From: Caballeronia jiangsuensis
Lineage (GTDB): Bacteria; Pseudomonadota; Gammaproteobacteria; Burkholderiales; Burkholderiaceae
Direction: 5' to 3'
Length of the DNA stretch: 64,000 nucleotides
Assembly (NCBI GenBank): GCA_000648925.1
Contig: JFHF01000038.1
Span: 1 to 64,000, forward strand
The notes below the pieces were generated by a model. It saw only the letters and a list, made by a program, of their open reading frames with translations, ran no database searches and was not told the DNA's origin. Both the position numbers and the translations under genes were made by a program. Every line of letters starts with the position of its first letter. Position 1 is the first letter of the stretch. Positions 44,737 to 53,223 of this stretch are shown here, one piece after another.

Positions 44737-45702
44737 TCAGCCGCGCTCGTCGGCGATATAGGCGCGGATCACATCGGCGAAATTCTTGTCGCCCGCGAGG
44801 CCCAGTTGCTCCGCGCGCGCCGTGTTCCACGCGCCCGGCCAGCTTCCGACGATCTTCTCGATGCGTTCGTCGCGCTGCCAGTCGATGCGCTGCACGGCTT
44901 CCTCGCCCGCCACTTCGCGCAGCGCCGCGACCATCTCGTTCACGCTCACCGACAGGCCCGGCAGATTGATGACCGGCCGCAACCCGAGCTTCGCGCGATC
45001 GATCTCGCAGCCCGCGATCAGCGCCTCGATCGCGCTCTTCGGCGAAAGCAGCCAGACGCGCGTGTCGCCATCGACAGGGCATGTCGAGCGCTCGCCGTTC
45101 AGCGGCTCGCGAATGATGCCGCTCGCGAACGACGAAGCCGCCGCGTTCGGCTTGCCAGGCCGCACGCTGATGGTCGGCAGGCGCAGCACGCGGCCATCGA
45201 CGAAGCCGCGCCGCGCGTAGTCGGAGAGCAGCAGCTCGGCGATCGCTTTCTGCGTTCCGTACGACGATTGCGGATTGAGCGCGGTGTCGTCTTGCACGAT
45301 ATCGGGCAGCACGCCGCCGTACACCGCGACCGAGCTCGTGAACACGACGCGCGGCTTGTGGCCCGCCGCGCGGCACACTTCGAGCAGCGCGCGCGATGCG
45401 TCGAGATTGATCTTCATGCCGAGATCGAAGTCCGCTTCGGCCTGGCCGCTCACGATGGCGGCGAGATGGAAGATGGCTTCGGTCTGCGTGTCGATATGGC
45501 GTTGCAGCACGGCGGGATCGGAGATGTCGCCGGTTTCGGCGCGCACGCGTTTGTCGGCGAGCAGGCGTTCGTCGTTCGGGCGCGCGACATCGAGCAGCAC
45601 CAGTTCGGTGACCGGCTTGCCGTTGAGTTCGTTGCGCTCGAGAAGGCGTTTCGCGAGACGCTGGCCGAGAAAGCCGGCGCCGCCGGTGATGAGAATCTTC
45701 AT
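44737..45702 (-). CDS. denD: D-erythronate dehydrogenase
   Basis: A 321-residue extended SDR protein: NAD loop ILITGGAGFLGQRLAKRLLE, IFHLAAIVSGQAEADFDLGM, catalytic SSYGTQKAIAELLL and RLPTISVRPGKPNAAASSF. The last segments are characteristic of DenD, which oxidises D-erythronate to 2-oxo-tetronate. It follows otnI by twelve bases and is the final gene of the tetronate operon. Having both DenD and LtnD lets the cell enter the shared pathway from D-erythronate and L-threonate. Confidence 0.9.
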   Translation of the reverse strand: MKILITGGAGFLGQRLAKRLLERNELNGKPVTELVLLDVARPNDERLLADKRVRAETGDISDPAVLQRHIDTQTEAIFHLAAIVSGQAEADFDLGMKINLDASRALLEVCRAAGHKPRVVFTSSVAVYGGVLPDIVQDDTALNPQSSYGTQKAIAELLLSDYARRGFVDGRVLRLPTISVRPGKPNAAASSFASGIIREPLNGERSTCPVDGDTRVWLLSPKSAIEALIAGCEIDRAKLGLRPVINLPGLSVSVNEMVAALREVAGEEAVQRIDWQRDERIEKIVGSWPGAWNTARAEQLGLAGDKNFADVIRAYIADERG

Positions 45703-45714
45703 TGGGTCGCTTCC

Positions 45715-46503
45715 TCACAGATAAGGTTTGAGCCAGCCGAGTCCTTCGGACGTGCCCGCCTTCGGCTTGTATTCGCAGCCGATCCAGCCTTCGTAGCCGA
45801 GCGAATCGATCAGCTCGAACAGATACGGATAGTTGAGTTCGCCGATGTTCGGCTCGTGGCGCTCCGGCACGCCCGCGATCTGGATATGGCCGATGCCCGC
45901 GTTCGGGCGCTTCATGTCGCGCTTCAGCTTCATCGCGATATCGCCTTCGACGATCTGGCAGTGGTAGATGTCGAACTGTACTTGCAGGTTCGGCGCGCCG
46001 ATTTCGTCGCAGATGGCTTGTGCGTCGTCCTGACGGTTCAGGAAGAAGCCGGGGATGTCGCGGGTGTTGATCGGCTCGATCACGATGCCGATGCCCGCCT
46101 TCTGCGCTTCCCTCGCCGCGTATTCGAGGTTCTTTTTGTAGACCGCGCGATGTTGCTCTCGCGGTTGATCCGGGGCGATCAGGCCCGCCATCACGTGCAG
46201 TTTTTTGTTGCCCAGCACGGCGGCGTATTCGAGGCCTTTCGCGACGCTCTGTCTGAACTCGTCTTCTCGTCCCGGCAACGACGCGATGCCGCGCTCGCCC
46301 TTCGACCAGTCGCCCGGCGGGGCGTTGAAGAGCGCCTGGGTCAGGTTGTTGTCCTTTAGGCGCTGCTCGATGTCTTTCGCTGCGAATTCATACGGGAACA
46401 GGAATTCAACCGCCCTGAAGCCGTCTTTCGATGCTGCTGCAAAGCGGTCCAGGAACGCGTGTTCCGTGTACATCATCGTCAGGTTTGCGGCGAATTTTGG
46501 CAT
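45715..46503 (-). CDS. otnI: 2-oxo-tetronate isomerase
   Basis: A 262-residue TIM-barrel protein of the hydroxypyruvate-isomerase family. Family segments include MPKFAANLTMMYTEHAFLDR, FLFPYEFAAKDIEQRL, NTRDIPGFFLNRQDDAQAI and VQFDIYHCQIVEGDI, with YKPKAGTSEGLGWL at the end. In this operon it converts 2-oxo-tetronate to 3-oxo-tetronate. Its upstream region is the half-copy palindromic repeat, so it may depend on read-through from otnC or on a promoter inside the repeat. Confidence 0.9.
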   Translation of the reverse strand: MPKFAANLTMMYTEHAFLDRFAAASKDGFRAVEFLFPYEFAAKDIEQRLKDNNLTQALFNAPPGDWSKGERGIASLPGREDEFRQSVAKGLEYAAVLGNKKLHVMAGLIAPDQPREQHRAVYKKNLEYAAREAQKAGIGIVIEPINTRDIPGFFLNRQDDAQAICDEIGAPNLQVQFDIYHCQIVEGDIAMKLKRDMKRPNAGIGHIQIAGVPERHEPNIGELNYPYLFELIDSLGYEGWIGCEYKPKAGTSEGLGWLKPYL

Positions 46504-46534
46504 TTGCTTTTGCTCCTTTTGTTCGGTTCGATTC

Positions 46535-46825
46535 GGCTTCGGGTGGATCCTGGTTTCGTGTCGGTCTATTGGCTCTGCCCCTGTGCGGGGCGGCAGTCAC
46601 TTTCTTTGCTGCTGCAAAGAAAGTAACCAAAGAAACAGCTCTCTCACGCCCGCGGTCACACGCACGTTAGCCATGCTTGCCAGCCGCCCTTGGTACTCGC
46701 CTAAGTGTCGCCCTCTCAAATCTCACCGGGCTTGGCTCGCGCACGGTCTGACGCGCTATGACTTTTAGCGCGCTGGTTCGCAGTCATTCATCCGGCACCG
46801 CGCTTCGCGTTGCCGTCGGGTTTTC
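46535..46825. repeat. Half copy of the palindromic repeat inside the tetronate operon
   Basis: About 290 bp. One end (46535-46640) matches the terminal ~100 bp of the full copies, including GTCGGTCTATTGGC and CTTTCTTTGC/GCAAAGAAAG. It continues as the reverse complement of the right half of copies 1 and 2 (TTAGCCATGCTTGCCAGCCG, CTCGCCTAAGTGTCGCCCTC, CTCGCGCACGGTCTGAC) and stops near the centre of the palindrome. The other half is missing. It separates otnC from otnI. Confidence 0.8.
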
Positions 46826-46843
46826 TTTTTGGTGCTCTTGCCT

Positions 46844-47485
46844 TTACCAGCGGGCGCCGAACGTCTTTCTCAAATCTTCTATCGCCGCTTCCTGCAACGG
46901 CTCGGGGCGCGGCATTGTCGATAGGTATAGCCGCGCCGTTTCCTCCAACTCCTCCAGCGCGTAGCTCGCGTGCGACACCGATTTCTCCCATACCACCGGT
47001 CCGAGTCGCTCCAGCAGCACCGCGCGCACGCTCGACGCCAGCGCCGCCACTTCCTCCGCCACCGCCGCATCGCCCGGTCGGCGATACGCAATCAACGGAA
47101 CATGTCCAACCTTCATCACGTAGTACGGCGTGATCGGCGGCAACACGTCGTCGTTTTTCCAGACGCCCGCGAGCGTCAGCGCGACCAGATGCGTCGAATG
47201 CGTATGCACCACGCCACGCGCTTCAGCATTGCTCTCGTAGATACGGCGATGCAGCGCCAGCGTCTTCGATGGACGTCCGCCCGACACGTGATTGCCCTCG
47301 AGATCCACCTTCGCGATGTCGTTCGGATCGAGGCGGCCAAGGCACGCATCCGTCGGCGTAATCAGCCAGCCGTCATCGAGCCGCGCGCTGATATTGCCCG
47401 CGCTGCCCACCGTGTAACGACGCTCGTACAGGCTCCTGCCCGTGATGCAAATCTCTTCGCGAATGGAGTTTTCAGTCGTCGCCAT
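46844..47485 (-). CDS. otnC: 3-oxo-tetronate 4-phosphate decarboxylase (class II aldolase family)
   Basis: A 213-residue class II aldolase/adducin-fold enzyme. The phosphate site is in TVGSAGNISARLDDGWLITP. Zinc histidines are in VVHTHSTHLVAL and a further histidine near SVSHASYALEEL. It decarboxylates 3-oxo-tetronate 4-phosphate to dihydroxyacetone phosphate. The ATG overlaps the otnK stop in TGATG. An upstream in-frame GTG at 47488 would add one residue. Confidence 0.9.
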   Translation of the reverse strand: MATTENSIREEICITGRSLYERRYTVGSAGNISARLDDGWLITPTDACLGRLDPNDIAKVDLEGNHVSGGRPSKTLALHRRIYESNAEARGVVHTHSTHLVALTLAGVWKNDDVLPPITPYYVMKVGHVPLIAYRRPGDAAVAEEVAALASSVRAVLLERLGPVVWEKSVSHASYALEELEETARLYLSTMPRPEPLQEAAIEDLRKTFGARW

Positions 47486-48762
47486 CACAGTGCCTTCAAC
47501 GCCTTCTCGAAGAAATCGGTCGCGCCGAAATTGCCGGACTTGAGCGCGAGAGCGAGCGACTCTTCAGCATTCGCGCCGATGGACTGCGTCGCCGGCACGC
47601 CCGGATCGATCTGCGGACCGATGCGCAACGAACGCACGTCGAGCGCCTGCACCACCGCACCCGACGTTTCCCCACCCGCGACGACGAACTTGCGCACGCC
47701 ATCGTCACGCAACTGACGCGCGATCGACGCGAGCGCATCTTCCACCAGTTGTCCCGCTTTCTCGACGCCCAGTTCCTTCTGCACCGCCTTCACTTCATCA
47801 GGCGATGAAGTCGCGTAAATCAGCACCGGCTCGTCGTGTTTGCGCGCGAATTCGACGGCGTTCTGCACCACCGGTTCGCCGCGCGAAAGCGCCAGCGGAT
47901 CGACACGGAATCCCGGCTTCGATTCACGCCAGCGCGCAACCTGCGCGTTCGTCGCCTTCGATGCGCTGCCCGCCAGCACCACCGACTTGCCCTCGATCTT
48001 CGACAGATCGGCGGCATGTTCCGCATGCGCGAGCAGATTCGCCGCGCGGAAGTTCTCCGGAAGCCCGAGCGCGATGCCCGAACCGCCCGTAATCAGCGCG
48101 AGATCGCGGCACGCAGCGCCCAGCGTGTGGAGATCGGCGTCGGACACGGCATCGGCGATGGCGAGGCGCACGCCGTCCTTCTTCAACTCGTCGATGCGCG
48201 CGCGGATCGCGTCCGCGCCCTTCGCGATCGTGTCGTAGCGAATCAGCCCGACCTTCGATTGAGTCTGACGCTGCAACACGCGCACGAGGTTCGGATCGGT
48301 CATCGGCGTGAGCGGATGATTCTCCATGCCCGACTCGTTCAGCAGCACATCGCCGACGAACAGATTGCCGCGAAAGATCGTGCGGCCATTCTCCGGAAAC
48401 GCGGGACAGGCGATCGAGAAATCGTCCTTCAGCGCGTCGAGCAACGCATCCGCAACCGGGCCGATGTTGCCGCGGTCGGTGGAATCGAAGGTCGAGCAAT
48501 ACTTGAAGAAGAACTGGCGGCAACCCTGCGCGCGCAGCCATTCGAGCGCATCGAGCGACTGGCGCACGGCGTCGTCGGCGGGAATCGTGCGCGACTTCAG
48601 CGCGACGACGATCGCGTCCGCGTCGATCCGCGCGCCCGCTTCGGGAATGCCGATGGTCTGCACCGTTCGCATGCCGCCGCGCACGAGCATGTTGGCGAGA
48701 TCGGTCGCGCCGGTGAAATCGTCGGCGATACAGCCGAGCAGTGCCTGCGCCGCTTGCGTCAT
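47485..48762 (-). CDS. otnK: 3-oxo-tetronate 4-kinase
   Basis: A 425-residue kinase of the DUF1537 family. The N-terminal domain starts LLGCIADDFTGATDLANMLV; substrate-site motifs include KYCSTFDSTDRGNIGPVADA and ACPAFPENGRTIFRGNLFVG. The C-terminal nucleotide-binding part has LALITGGSGIALGLPENF and FVVAGGETSGAVVQAL. It phosphorylates 3-oxo-tetronate at C4. It overlaps ltnD by ATGA and otnC by one base, so expression is tightly linked. Confidence 0.93.
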   Translation of the reverse strand: MTQAAQALLGCIADDFTGATDLANMLVRGGMRTVQTIGIPEAGARIDADAIVVALKSRTIPADDAVRQSLDALEWLRAQGCRQFFFKYCSTFDSTDRGNIGPVADALLDALKDDFSIACPAFPENGRTIFRGNLFVGDVLLNESGMENHPLTPMTDPNLVRVLQRQTQSKVGLIRYDTIAKGADAIRARIDELKKDGVRLAIADAVSDADLHTLGAACRDLALITGGSGIALGLPENFRAANLLAHAEHAADLSKIEGKSVVLAGSASKATNAQVARWRESKPGFRVDPLALSRGEPVVQNAVEFARKHDEPVLIYATSSPDEVKAVQKELGVEKAGQLVEDALASIARQLRDDGVRKFVVAGGETSGAVVQALDVRSLRIGPQIDPGVPATQSIGANAEESLALALKSGNFGATDFFEKALKAL

Positions 48763-49655
48763 TGCTTCGCTCCCTTCGGAATGTCGATGCCCGGAAAGAT
48801 CTTGATGACCGCGGAATCGTCCTCGCCGCCGTGGCCCGCCGTGGACGCCATCATGAACATCTGATGCGCCGCCGCCGAAAGCGGCAGCGGGAATTTCGAC
48901 GTGCGCGCAGTATCGAGCACGAGGCCGAGATCCTTCACGAAAATATCGACGGCGGACAGCGGCGTGTAATCGCCCGAGAGAATGTGCGGCACGCGGTTCT
49001 CGAACATCCACGAGTTGCCGGCGCTGTGCGTGATGACGTCGTAGAGCGCATCGGGATCGACGCCCTCGCGCAGGCCGAGCGCCATCGCTTCGGCAGCCGC
49101 GGCGATATGCACGCCCGCGAGAAGCTGATTGATGATCTTCACCTTCGAGCCCGCGCCGTGCGCGTCGCCCAGGCGATAGACCTTGCCCGCGATCGCATCG
49201 AGCACGTCCTCGCACGCGGCGTAGGCGTCGGCGGGGCCGGAAGTCATCATCGTCATTTCGCCGGAATTGGCCTTGCCCGCGCCGCCGGACAAGGGCGCGT
49301 CGAGCAGCAGCACGCCTTTTTCGCCGATGCGTTTGCCGAGGTCCGCAGCGAATTGCGGCGATACCGTCGCGCACGCGAGCACGACGCTGCCGGGCTTCAT
49401 CGCGTCGACCGCGCCGTTCTCGCCGAACAGCACGGCTTCGGTTTGCGCCGCGTTGACGACGACCGTCAGCACGACGTCGCACTTGCCGCCCAACTCCGCC
49501 GGCGATGCGCACGCGATGCCGCCTTCGGCCGCGAACGCGTCGAGCACGGGCTTTCTCACATCGCACGCATGCACGGCGAAGCCCGCGCGCAGCAGCGAGC
49601 GCGCGACGCCCATGCCCATTGCGCCCAGACCGATGACTCCCACGTTTCTCGTCAT
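48759..49655 (-). CDS. ltnD: L-threonate dehydrogenase
   Basis: A 298-residue beta-hydroxyacid dehydrogenase. The NAD loop is VGVIGLGAMGMGVARSLLRA; the substrate loop is LLDAPLSGGAGKANSGEMTM; the catalytic lysine is in GSKVKIINQLLAGVHIAAAA. This is the profile of LtnD, oxidising L-threonate to 2-oxo-tetronate. It is the first structural gene after the regulator, 21 bp away. Confidence 0.9.
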   Translation of the reverse strand: MTRNVGVIGLGAMGMGVARSLLRAGFAVHACDVRKPVLDAFAAEGGIACASPAELGGKCDVVLTVVVNAAQTEAVLFGENGAVDAMKPGSVVLACATVSPQFAADLGKRIGEKGVLLLDAPLSGGAGKANSGEMTMMTSGPADAYAACEDVLDAIAGKVYRLGDAHGAGSKVKIINQLLAGVHIAAAAEAMALGLREGVDPDALYDVITHSAGNSWMFENRVPHILSGDYTPLSAVDIFVKDLGLVLDTARTSKFPLPLSAAAHQMFMMASTAGHGGEDDSAVIKIFPGIDIPKGAKQ

Positions 49656-49676
49656 AGCGTTTCTCGTCCCGATGAA

Positions 49677-50381
49677 TTAGCAGATGCCGGCTTCCGCCAG
49701 ACGGCGCGCGGCGTTGATGAGATGGGTCTGCGCGGCGTTGCGCGCGGCGGCGGGATCGCGCAGGCGGATCGCCTCGACGATCGCCGCGTGCTCTTCGCGC
49801 ACCTGCCGCATGAAATCCTCGCGCAGCGCCTCGTTGCCGCGCGTGACGATCGTGCCGGCTTCGAGATACTGGTTCAGAAAGGTGAGGGTTTTCAGGAAGT
49901 ACGGGTTGCCCGTCGCGTTCGCGATCTCGCGGTGGAACGCGACGTCTTCCTCGACGCCATCCCTGCCCGCACGCACCGCTTCGTCGATGCGCTCGAGTGT
50001 GTCTTCGATGACGGCAAGTTGTTCGTCGCTGCGACGCTGCGCGGCCTCGGACGCGACTTCGGCTTCGATCGCCCGGCGCAGCGCGAGAATCTGCACGACC
50101 GCGCCCGGCTCGATCGCCTGCGCGTAATCGATGCGCAGCGGCCTGATGCCCGCCCGCTCCACGATGAACACGCCGCTGCCCTGACGCGGCTCGACCATGC
50201 CTTCGTTCTTCAGCCGCGAAATGGCCTCGCGGATCACCGTGCGGCTCACGCCGAATTCCTGCGCGAGCACGGCTTCGGTCGGCAGCTTGCCGGTCGCGGC
50301 GAAACTGCCCTTCTCGATCAACTTCTGCAATTGCTGCGCAACCGTGTCGGACAGCGCGCGCGGCGGAATCTTCTCGAACAT
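49677..50381 (-). CDS. FadR-subfamily GntR regulator of tetronate catabolism
   Basis: About 234 residues. The winged-helix domain (LSDTVAQQLQKLIEKGSFAA, EAVLAQEFGVSRTVIREAIS, GSGVFIVE) is followed by an all-helical FCD effector domain (DVAFHREIANATGNPYFL, EHAAIVEAI). FCD histidines and aspartate usually bind a metal and a carboxylate ligand, so a tetronate or its keto form is a plausible effector. MFEKIPPR at 50381 is the usual family start; ATG 50408 is an alternative. It leads the operon and probably controls it. Confidence 0.88.
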   Translation of the reverse strand: MFEKIPPRALSDTVAQQLQKLIEKGSFAATGKLPTEAVLAQEFGVSRTVIREAISRLKNEGMVEPRQGSGVFIVERAGIRPLRIDYAQAIEPGAVVQILALRRAIEAEVASEAAQRRSDEQLAVIEDTLERIDEAVRAGRDGVEEDVAFHREIANATGNPYFLKTLTFLNQYLEAGTIVTRGNEALREDFMRQVREEHAAIVEAIRLRDPAAARNAAQTHLINAARRLAEAGIC

Positions 50382-50411
50382 TCGACTCGACGAGGCTCGT
50401 AAGGTCATCGG

Positions 50412-50424
50412 GTCATCATACAAG
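50412..50424 (-). promoter_or_regulatory. Possible FadR/GntR operator
   Basis: On the minus strand this reads CTTGTATGATGAC, close to the T.GT...AC.A pattern bound by FadR/VanR regulators, with one mismatch. It lies directly upstream of the regulator gene, so autoregulation is possible. It favours the start at 50381 over 50408. Confidence 0.3.
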
Positions 50425-50467
50425 TTTCGAGAAAGACGTCGACCGGGGAGTAACCCTCGGTGCGGTG

Positions 50468-50806
50468 CTATTGCGCGAGCGGCTCGTCGATGAGCGCGAG
50501 CGCGTCGCGGATTTCGGAGACGTCGCCGGGGCGCACGAGGCGCGCGACTTCCTTGCCGCCGAGCATGAAGACGAGCGTCGGCCAGAGCTTCACGCGAAAC
50601 GAGCGGCCGAGCGGGCGGCCGCTGCCGTCTTCGATTTTCATGTGCTTCACCGCGCCGTGACCCTGGAACGCCTGCGCGATCAGCGGCTGCGCGGCGCGGC
50701 AGAAGCCGCACCAGTCGGTGCCGAATTCGACGACCATCGGGCCGCTCAGCGCATCGATTTCGGCGCGCCCCGGCGCGGTCTTCGCGTATTCGGTATTCAT
50801 GCTCAT
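50468..50806 (-). CDS. Thioredoxin-like protein
   Basis: A 112-residue thioredoxin-fold protein with the active site FGTDWCGFCRAAQPLI and cis-proline region VKLWPTLVFMLGGKEVARL. WCGFC replaces the common WCGPC, which should shift the redox potential. It has no signal peptide, so it is cytoplasmic. AAGGA lies seven bases before ATG 50806 on the minus strand. Confidence 0.9.
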   Translation of the reverse strand: MSMNTEYAKTAPGRAEIDALSGPMVVEFGTDWCGFCRAAQPLIAQAFQGHGAVKHMKIEDGSGRPLGRSFRVKLWPTLVFMLGGKEVARLVRPGDVSEIRDALALIDEPLAQ

Positions 50807-50892
50807 AAGGTCGTCCTTGCTCGCTTTCGTGCCGATGAAATTAGCAGAAAGCTTGCCCGCGTGCCAAAGCGAGCGGACGCGGAGCAGGGATA

Positions 50893-51453
50893 TTACGATC
50901 CGATCGCGATCCCGGTCACCTCCTGATTGGCGCCGCCCGTGATCGTCACCGGTATGTTCATGCGCAGCGCCATCATGAAAAGGCTGTTCCGGTTGTCGTA
51001 GTTGTCCCGGTTGGGCCACATCTGCGCGCAGTACCGCGAGCCATCGCTCGTCTGGAGCACATAGGTGATCGCCGAGATCTGATCCTTGTCGACGATTCTC
51101 GTCACCATGCCCGTGCGGCTGTCCTGCAATTTCAGAAACGAGCAACTCAGGGACGGTATCGCCGAATCGCTCGGCGCAACGGCGAGTCCGGTGATGGTTC
51201 CGGAATCGTCGCCGGAGAGCGCGACAGGCAGTCCGTAATCCAGCGCCATCATCAGGAGTTTGTTTCTGTTCTCGTGAGTGACGATATTCAACTGCCCACA
51301 ATACAAGACGCCCTCGCCTGTTTTGAGAACGAAGCTGACTTTATCGAGATCATTTGAATCGATAATGCGGGTGAGAAATCCGCCTCTGACACCCGTTAGC
51401 GGAATGCCGCCTTGAACGATGCTGAGATCGACTGAGCTATCAAACTGTCGCAC
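50893..51453 (-). CDS. Hypothetical protein with two copies of a YC[AG]Q repeat unit
   Basis: A 186-residue protein made of two tandem ~85-residue units. Unit 1 has FLTRIIDSNDLDKVSFVLKT, LYCGQLN, ENRNKLLMMALDYGLPVALS and ITGLAV. Unit 2 has MVTRIVDKDQISAITYVLQT, RYCAQMW, DNRNSLFMMALRMNIPVTIT and VTGIAI. The start is GTG 51453 behind AAAGG. No signal peptide is seen. A third unit lies in the adjacent gene on the same strand. I recognise no named family. The beta-rich pattern with one helix could be an OB-like or lectin-like fold, which is speculation. Confidence 0.72.
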   Translation of the reverse strand: MRQFDSSVDLSIVQGGIPLTGVRGGFLTRIIDSNDLDKVSFVLKTGEGVLYCGQLNIVTHENRNKLLMMALDYGLPVALSGDDSGTITGLAVAPSDSAIPSLSCSFLKLQDSRTGMVTRIVDKDQISAITYVLQTSDGSRYCAQMWPNRDNYDNRNSLFMMALRMNIPVTITGGANQEVTGIAIGS

Positions 51454-51525
51454 GTGTAACCTTTCTCATTTATGAATATTGATTCGCGCGCGCCGGGATT
51501 ATCGCACGACGCGGCATCGACATAA

Positions 51526-51894
51526 TTACGGTCGATCCGTGCGCGCTTCGTTCGGCTGAGAATCGCCGCCGCCCTCGACAAGCGCATGACCGAAAGCACC
51601 GACGACCGCTGTTCTCACATAACTGTTTATTCCGCCGACCAGCATCACGAAACGTCCCGATTCAAGCGCGAGGCGCATGAGCGCATCTCGGTTGCGCCGC
51701 CGCCGGACGTCCATCTGGGCGCAGTATTGGGTGCCGTCACGCGTTTGCACGAGGTAATTAACATAGGCCGAGGCATCGGAGTCGATGATACGGACGATCA
51801 CGCCGATCTGCGCGCCATTCAATGGCATCCCCGGGCAGATGAGCGAGGGAATCACCGGCGAGCTTTTGCTTTTCATTTGAAGGTTTCCTGACAT
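51526..51894 (-). CDS. Hypothetical protein with one YC[AG]Q repeat unit
   Basis: A 122-residue protein with the same unit as its neighbour: VIVRIIDSDASAYVNYLVQT, QYCAQMDVRRRRNRDALMRL, ALESGRFVMLVGG. The tail is polar (VEGGGDSQPNEARTDRP). AAGGAG lies ten bases before ATG 51894. It stands 72 bp upstream of the two-unit gene, so the pair may be one transcript that arose by duplication. Function is unknown. Confidence 0.68.
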   Translation of the reverse strand: MSGNLQMKSKSSPVIPSLICPGMPLNGAQIGVIVRIIDSDASAYVNYLVQTRDGTQYCAQMDVRRRRNRDALMRLALESGRFVMLVGGINSYVRTAVVGAFGHALVEGGGDSQPNEARTDRP

Positions 51895-52208
51895 GCAGCG
51901 CCGCTCCTTGAAATCGAATTAAAATCCCGGTTATCCAGTTCTTCGTTTTCTCGAAAGATTCTTCTCATTGTTTTACCGATCGACATATATCACCATTATT
52001 ATGTAAGCCTTGAAACACAAATTAAAACGCAAAGCGTCACCGCGCACATTGCTGAAACGATGCGCGATCGAAACACCCGGTTTTTAATAATGATAATCGA
52101 ATCGGACTGATTTATCGACGCCGATCGCCTCGACTGTCAGCTTCAATCTACGTCAATATTTGGGCAATCAATAATGCAAATTGTCATTTTTTGAGATGTC
52201 CACGACAC
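51895..52208. other. AT-rich intergenic region
   Basis: About 310 bp, visibly richer in A and T than anything else nearby (for example GACATATATCACCATTATTA around 51984). It should hold the promoter of the repeat-unit genes. Its unusual composition together with the two orphan genes suggests a horizontally acquired patch. No further gene is seen. Confidence 0.5.
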
Positions 52209-52236
52209 AAAAAAGCGCCGCCTTTCCGGCGGCGCT
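52209..52236 (-). terminator. Rho-independent terminator of the ketopantoate-reductase homologue
   Basis: AGCGCCGCC pairs with GGCGGCGCT around TTTCC. On the minus strand the stem is followed by TTTTTTGTG. It is 21 bp past the stop of the gene at 52257. Confidence 0.88.
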
Positions 52237-52256
52237 CGAATGCGAGAAGTGGGTGC

Positions 52257-53192
52257 TCAGGCGCGCGCCATGCGCGTCCGGCGTGCCTCGTAGGCCTTCA
52301 GATGCGCATAGGCCACCGCCAGCGCCGACACGCCGCCGACCGCCGTGCGCCGCCGCGCCAGCAAGTCCCCGACGATGTGATCCGCCTCGATCGGCGCGCC
52401 GTTCTCCAGATCTCGCAGCATCGACGCGGTCATCAGCGAGCCGCGCTCGGAGAAGAACGCACGGGCGCGCGCGACGACCGGCTCGCCCGGCGCGTGCGCG
52501 TTGTCGGCGGCGATGCCCGCGCATTCGTCGAAGAGCTGAACGAGCAGCGCTTCGCCGCCGGGGGCCGCGAGAATATCGCCGATGGGCGCGCGCATCAGGC
52601 ACGTGCCGGTTGCGAGCGTCGCGAGGAACACCCACTTGTCCCACATCGATTGCAGGATGTCCTCGCTCACGTTCAGATCGAAGCCCGCGCCGCCGAGTTG
52701 CGCGGCGATCGCGTCGATGCGCGTTGAACGGCCGCCGCCGCGTTCGCCGATGGTCATCGAATGCATGTTGTTCAGATGCAGGATCTCGCCTTCGGCGTCG
52801 AGCGTCGCGGCGATCACGCACTGGCCGCCCAGCACGTTCGCCGGATCGAATCGCGCATCGAGCGCGTCAAGATGGCCCATGCCGTTCAGAAGCGGCAGGA
52901 TCGCGGTGCCGGGACCGACCGCGGGCGCGAAGGAATCGATCGCGCCTTGCAGGTCGTAGGCCTTGCAGCTCAGCAGCACGAGATCGTATGGCTGGTCGAT
53001 GTCCTTCGCGAGCACCATCGGCGGACAGGCGAACGCGAGATCGCCCTCCGGGCTCTTCACTTTCAGGCCGCATTGCCGCAGCCGCTCGGCGCGCCGCTCG
53101 CGCACGAGGAAGGTCACGTCCCTGCCCGCTTCGAGCAACCGCGCGCCGAAATATCCGCCGATGGCCCCCGCGCCCACTACCAGAATCCGCAT
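52257..53192 (-). CDS. Ketopantoate reductase (PanE/ApbA) family oxidoreductase
   Basis: A 311-residue NADPH-dependent enzyme. The nucleotide loop is ILVVGAGAIGGYFGARLLEA; LVLLSCKAYDLQGAI and the active-site SMWDKWVFLATLATGTCLMR (lysine) follow; RERGSLMTAS-like and ENGAPIEADHIVGDL close the substrate site. Many Burkholderia hold several PanE paralogues, so reduction of another 2-oxo acid is as likely as ketopantoate. ATG 53192 begins directly at the nucleotide-binding strand. Confidence 0.88.
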   Translation of the reverse strand: MRILVVGAGAIGGYFGARLLEAGRDVTFLVRERRAERLRQCGLKVKSPEGDLAFACPPMVLAKDIDQPYDLVLLSCKAYDLQGAIDSFAPAVGPGTAILPLLNGMGHLDALDARFDPANVLGGQCVIAATLDAEGEILHLNNMHSMTIGERGGGRSTRIDAIAAQLGGAGFDLNVSEDILQSMWDKWVFLATLATGTCLMRAPIGDILAAPGGEALLVQLFDECAGIAADNAHAPGEPVVARARAFFSERGSLMTASMLRDLENGAPIEADHIVGDLLARRRTAVGGVSALAVAYAHLKAYEARRTRMARA

Positions 53193-53223
53193 GTCTTGCT
53201 CCTTGTTGGTCAGATGCACCGCT

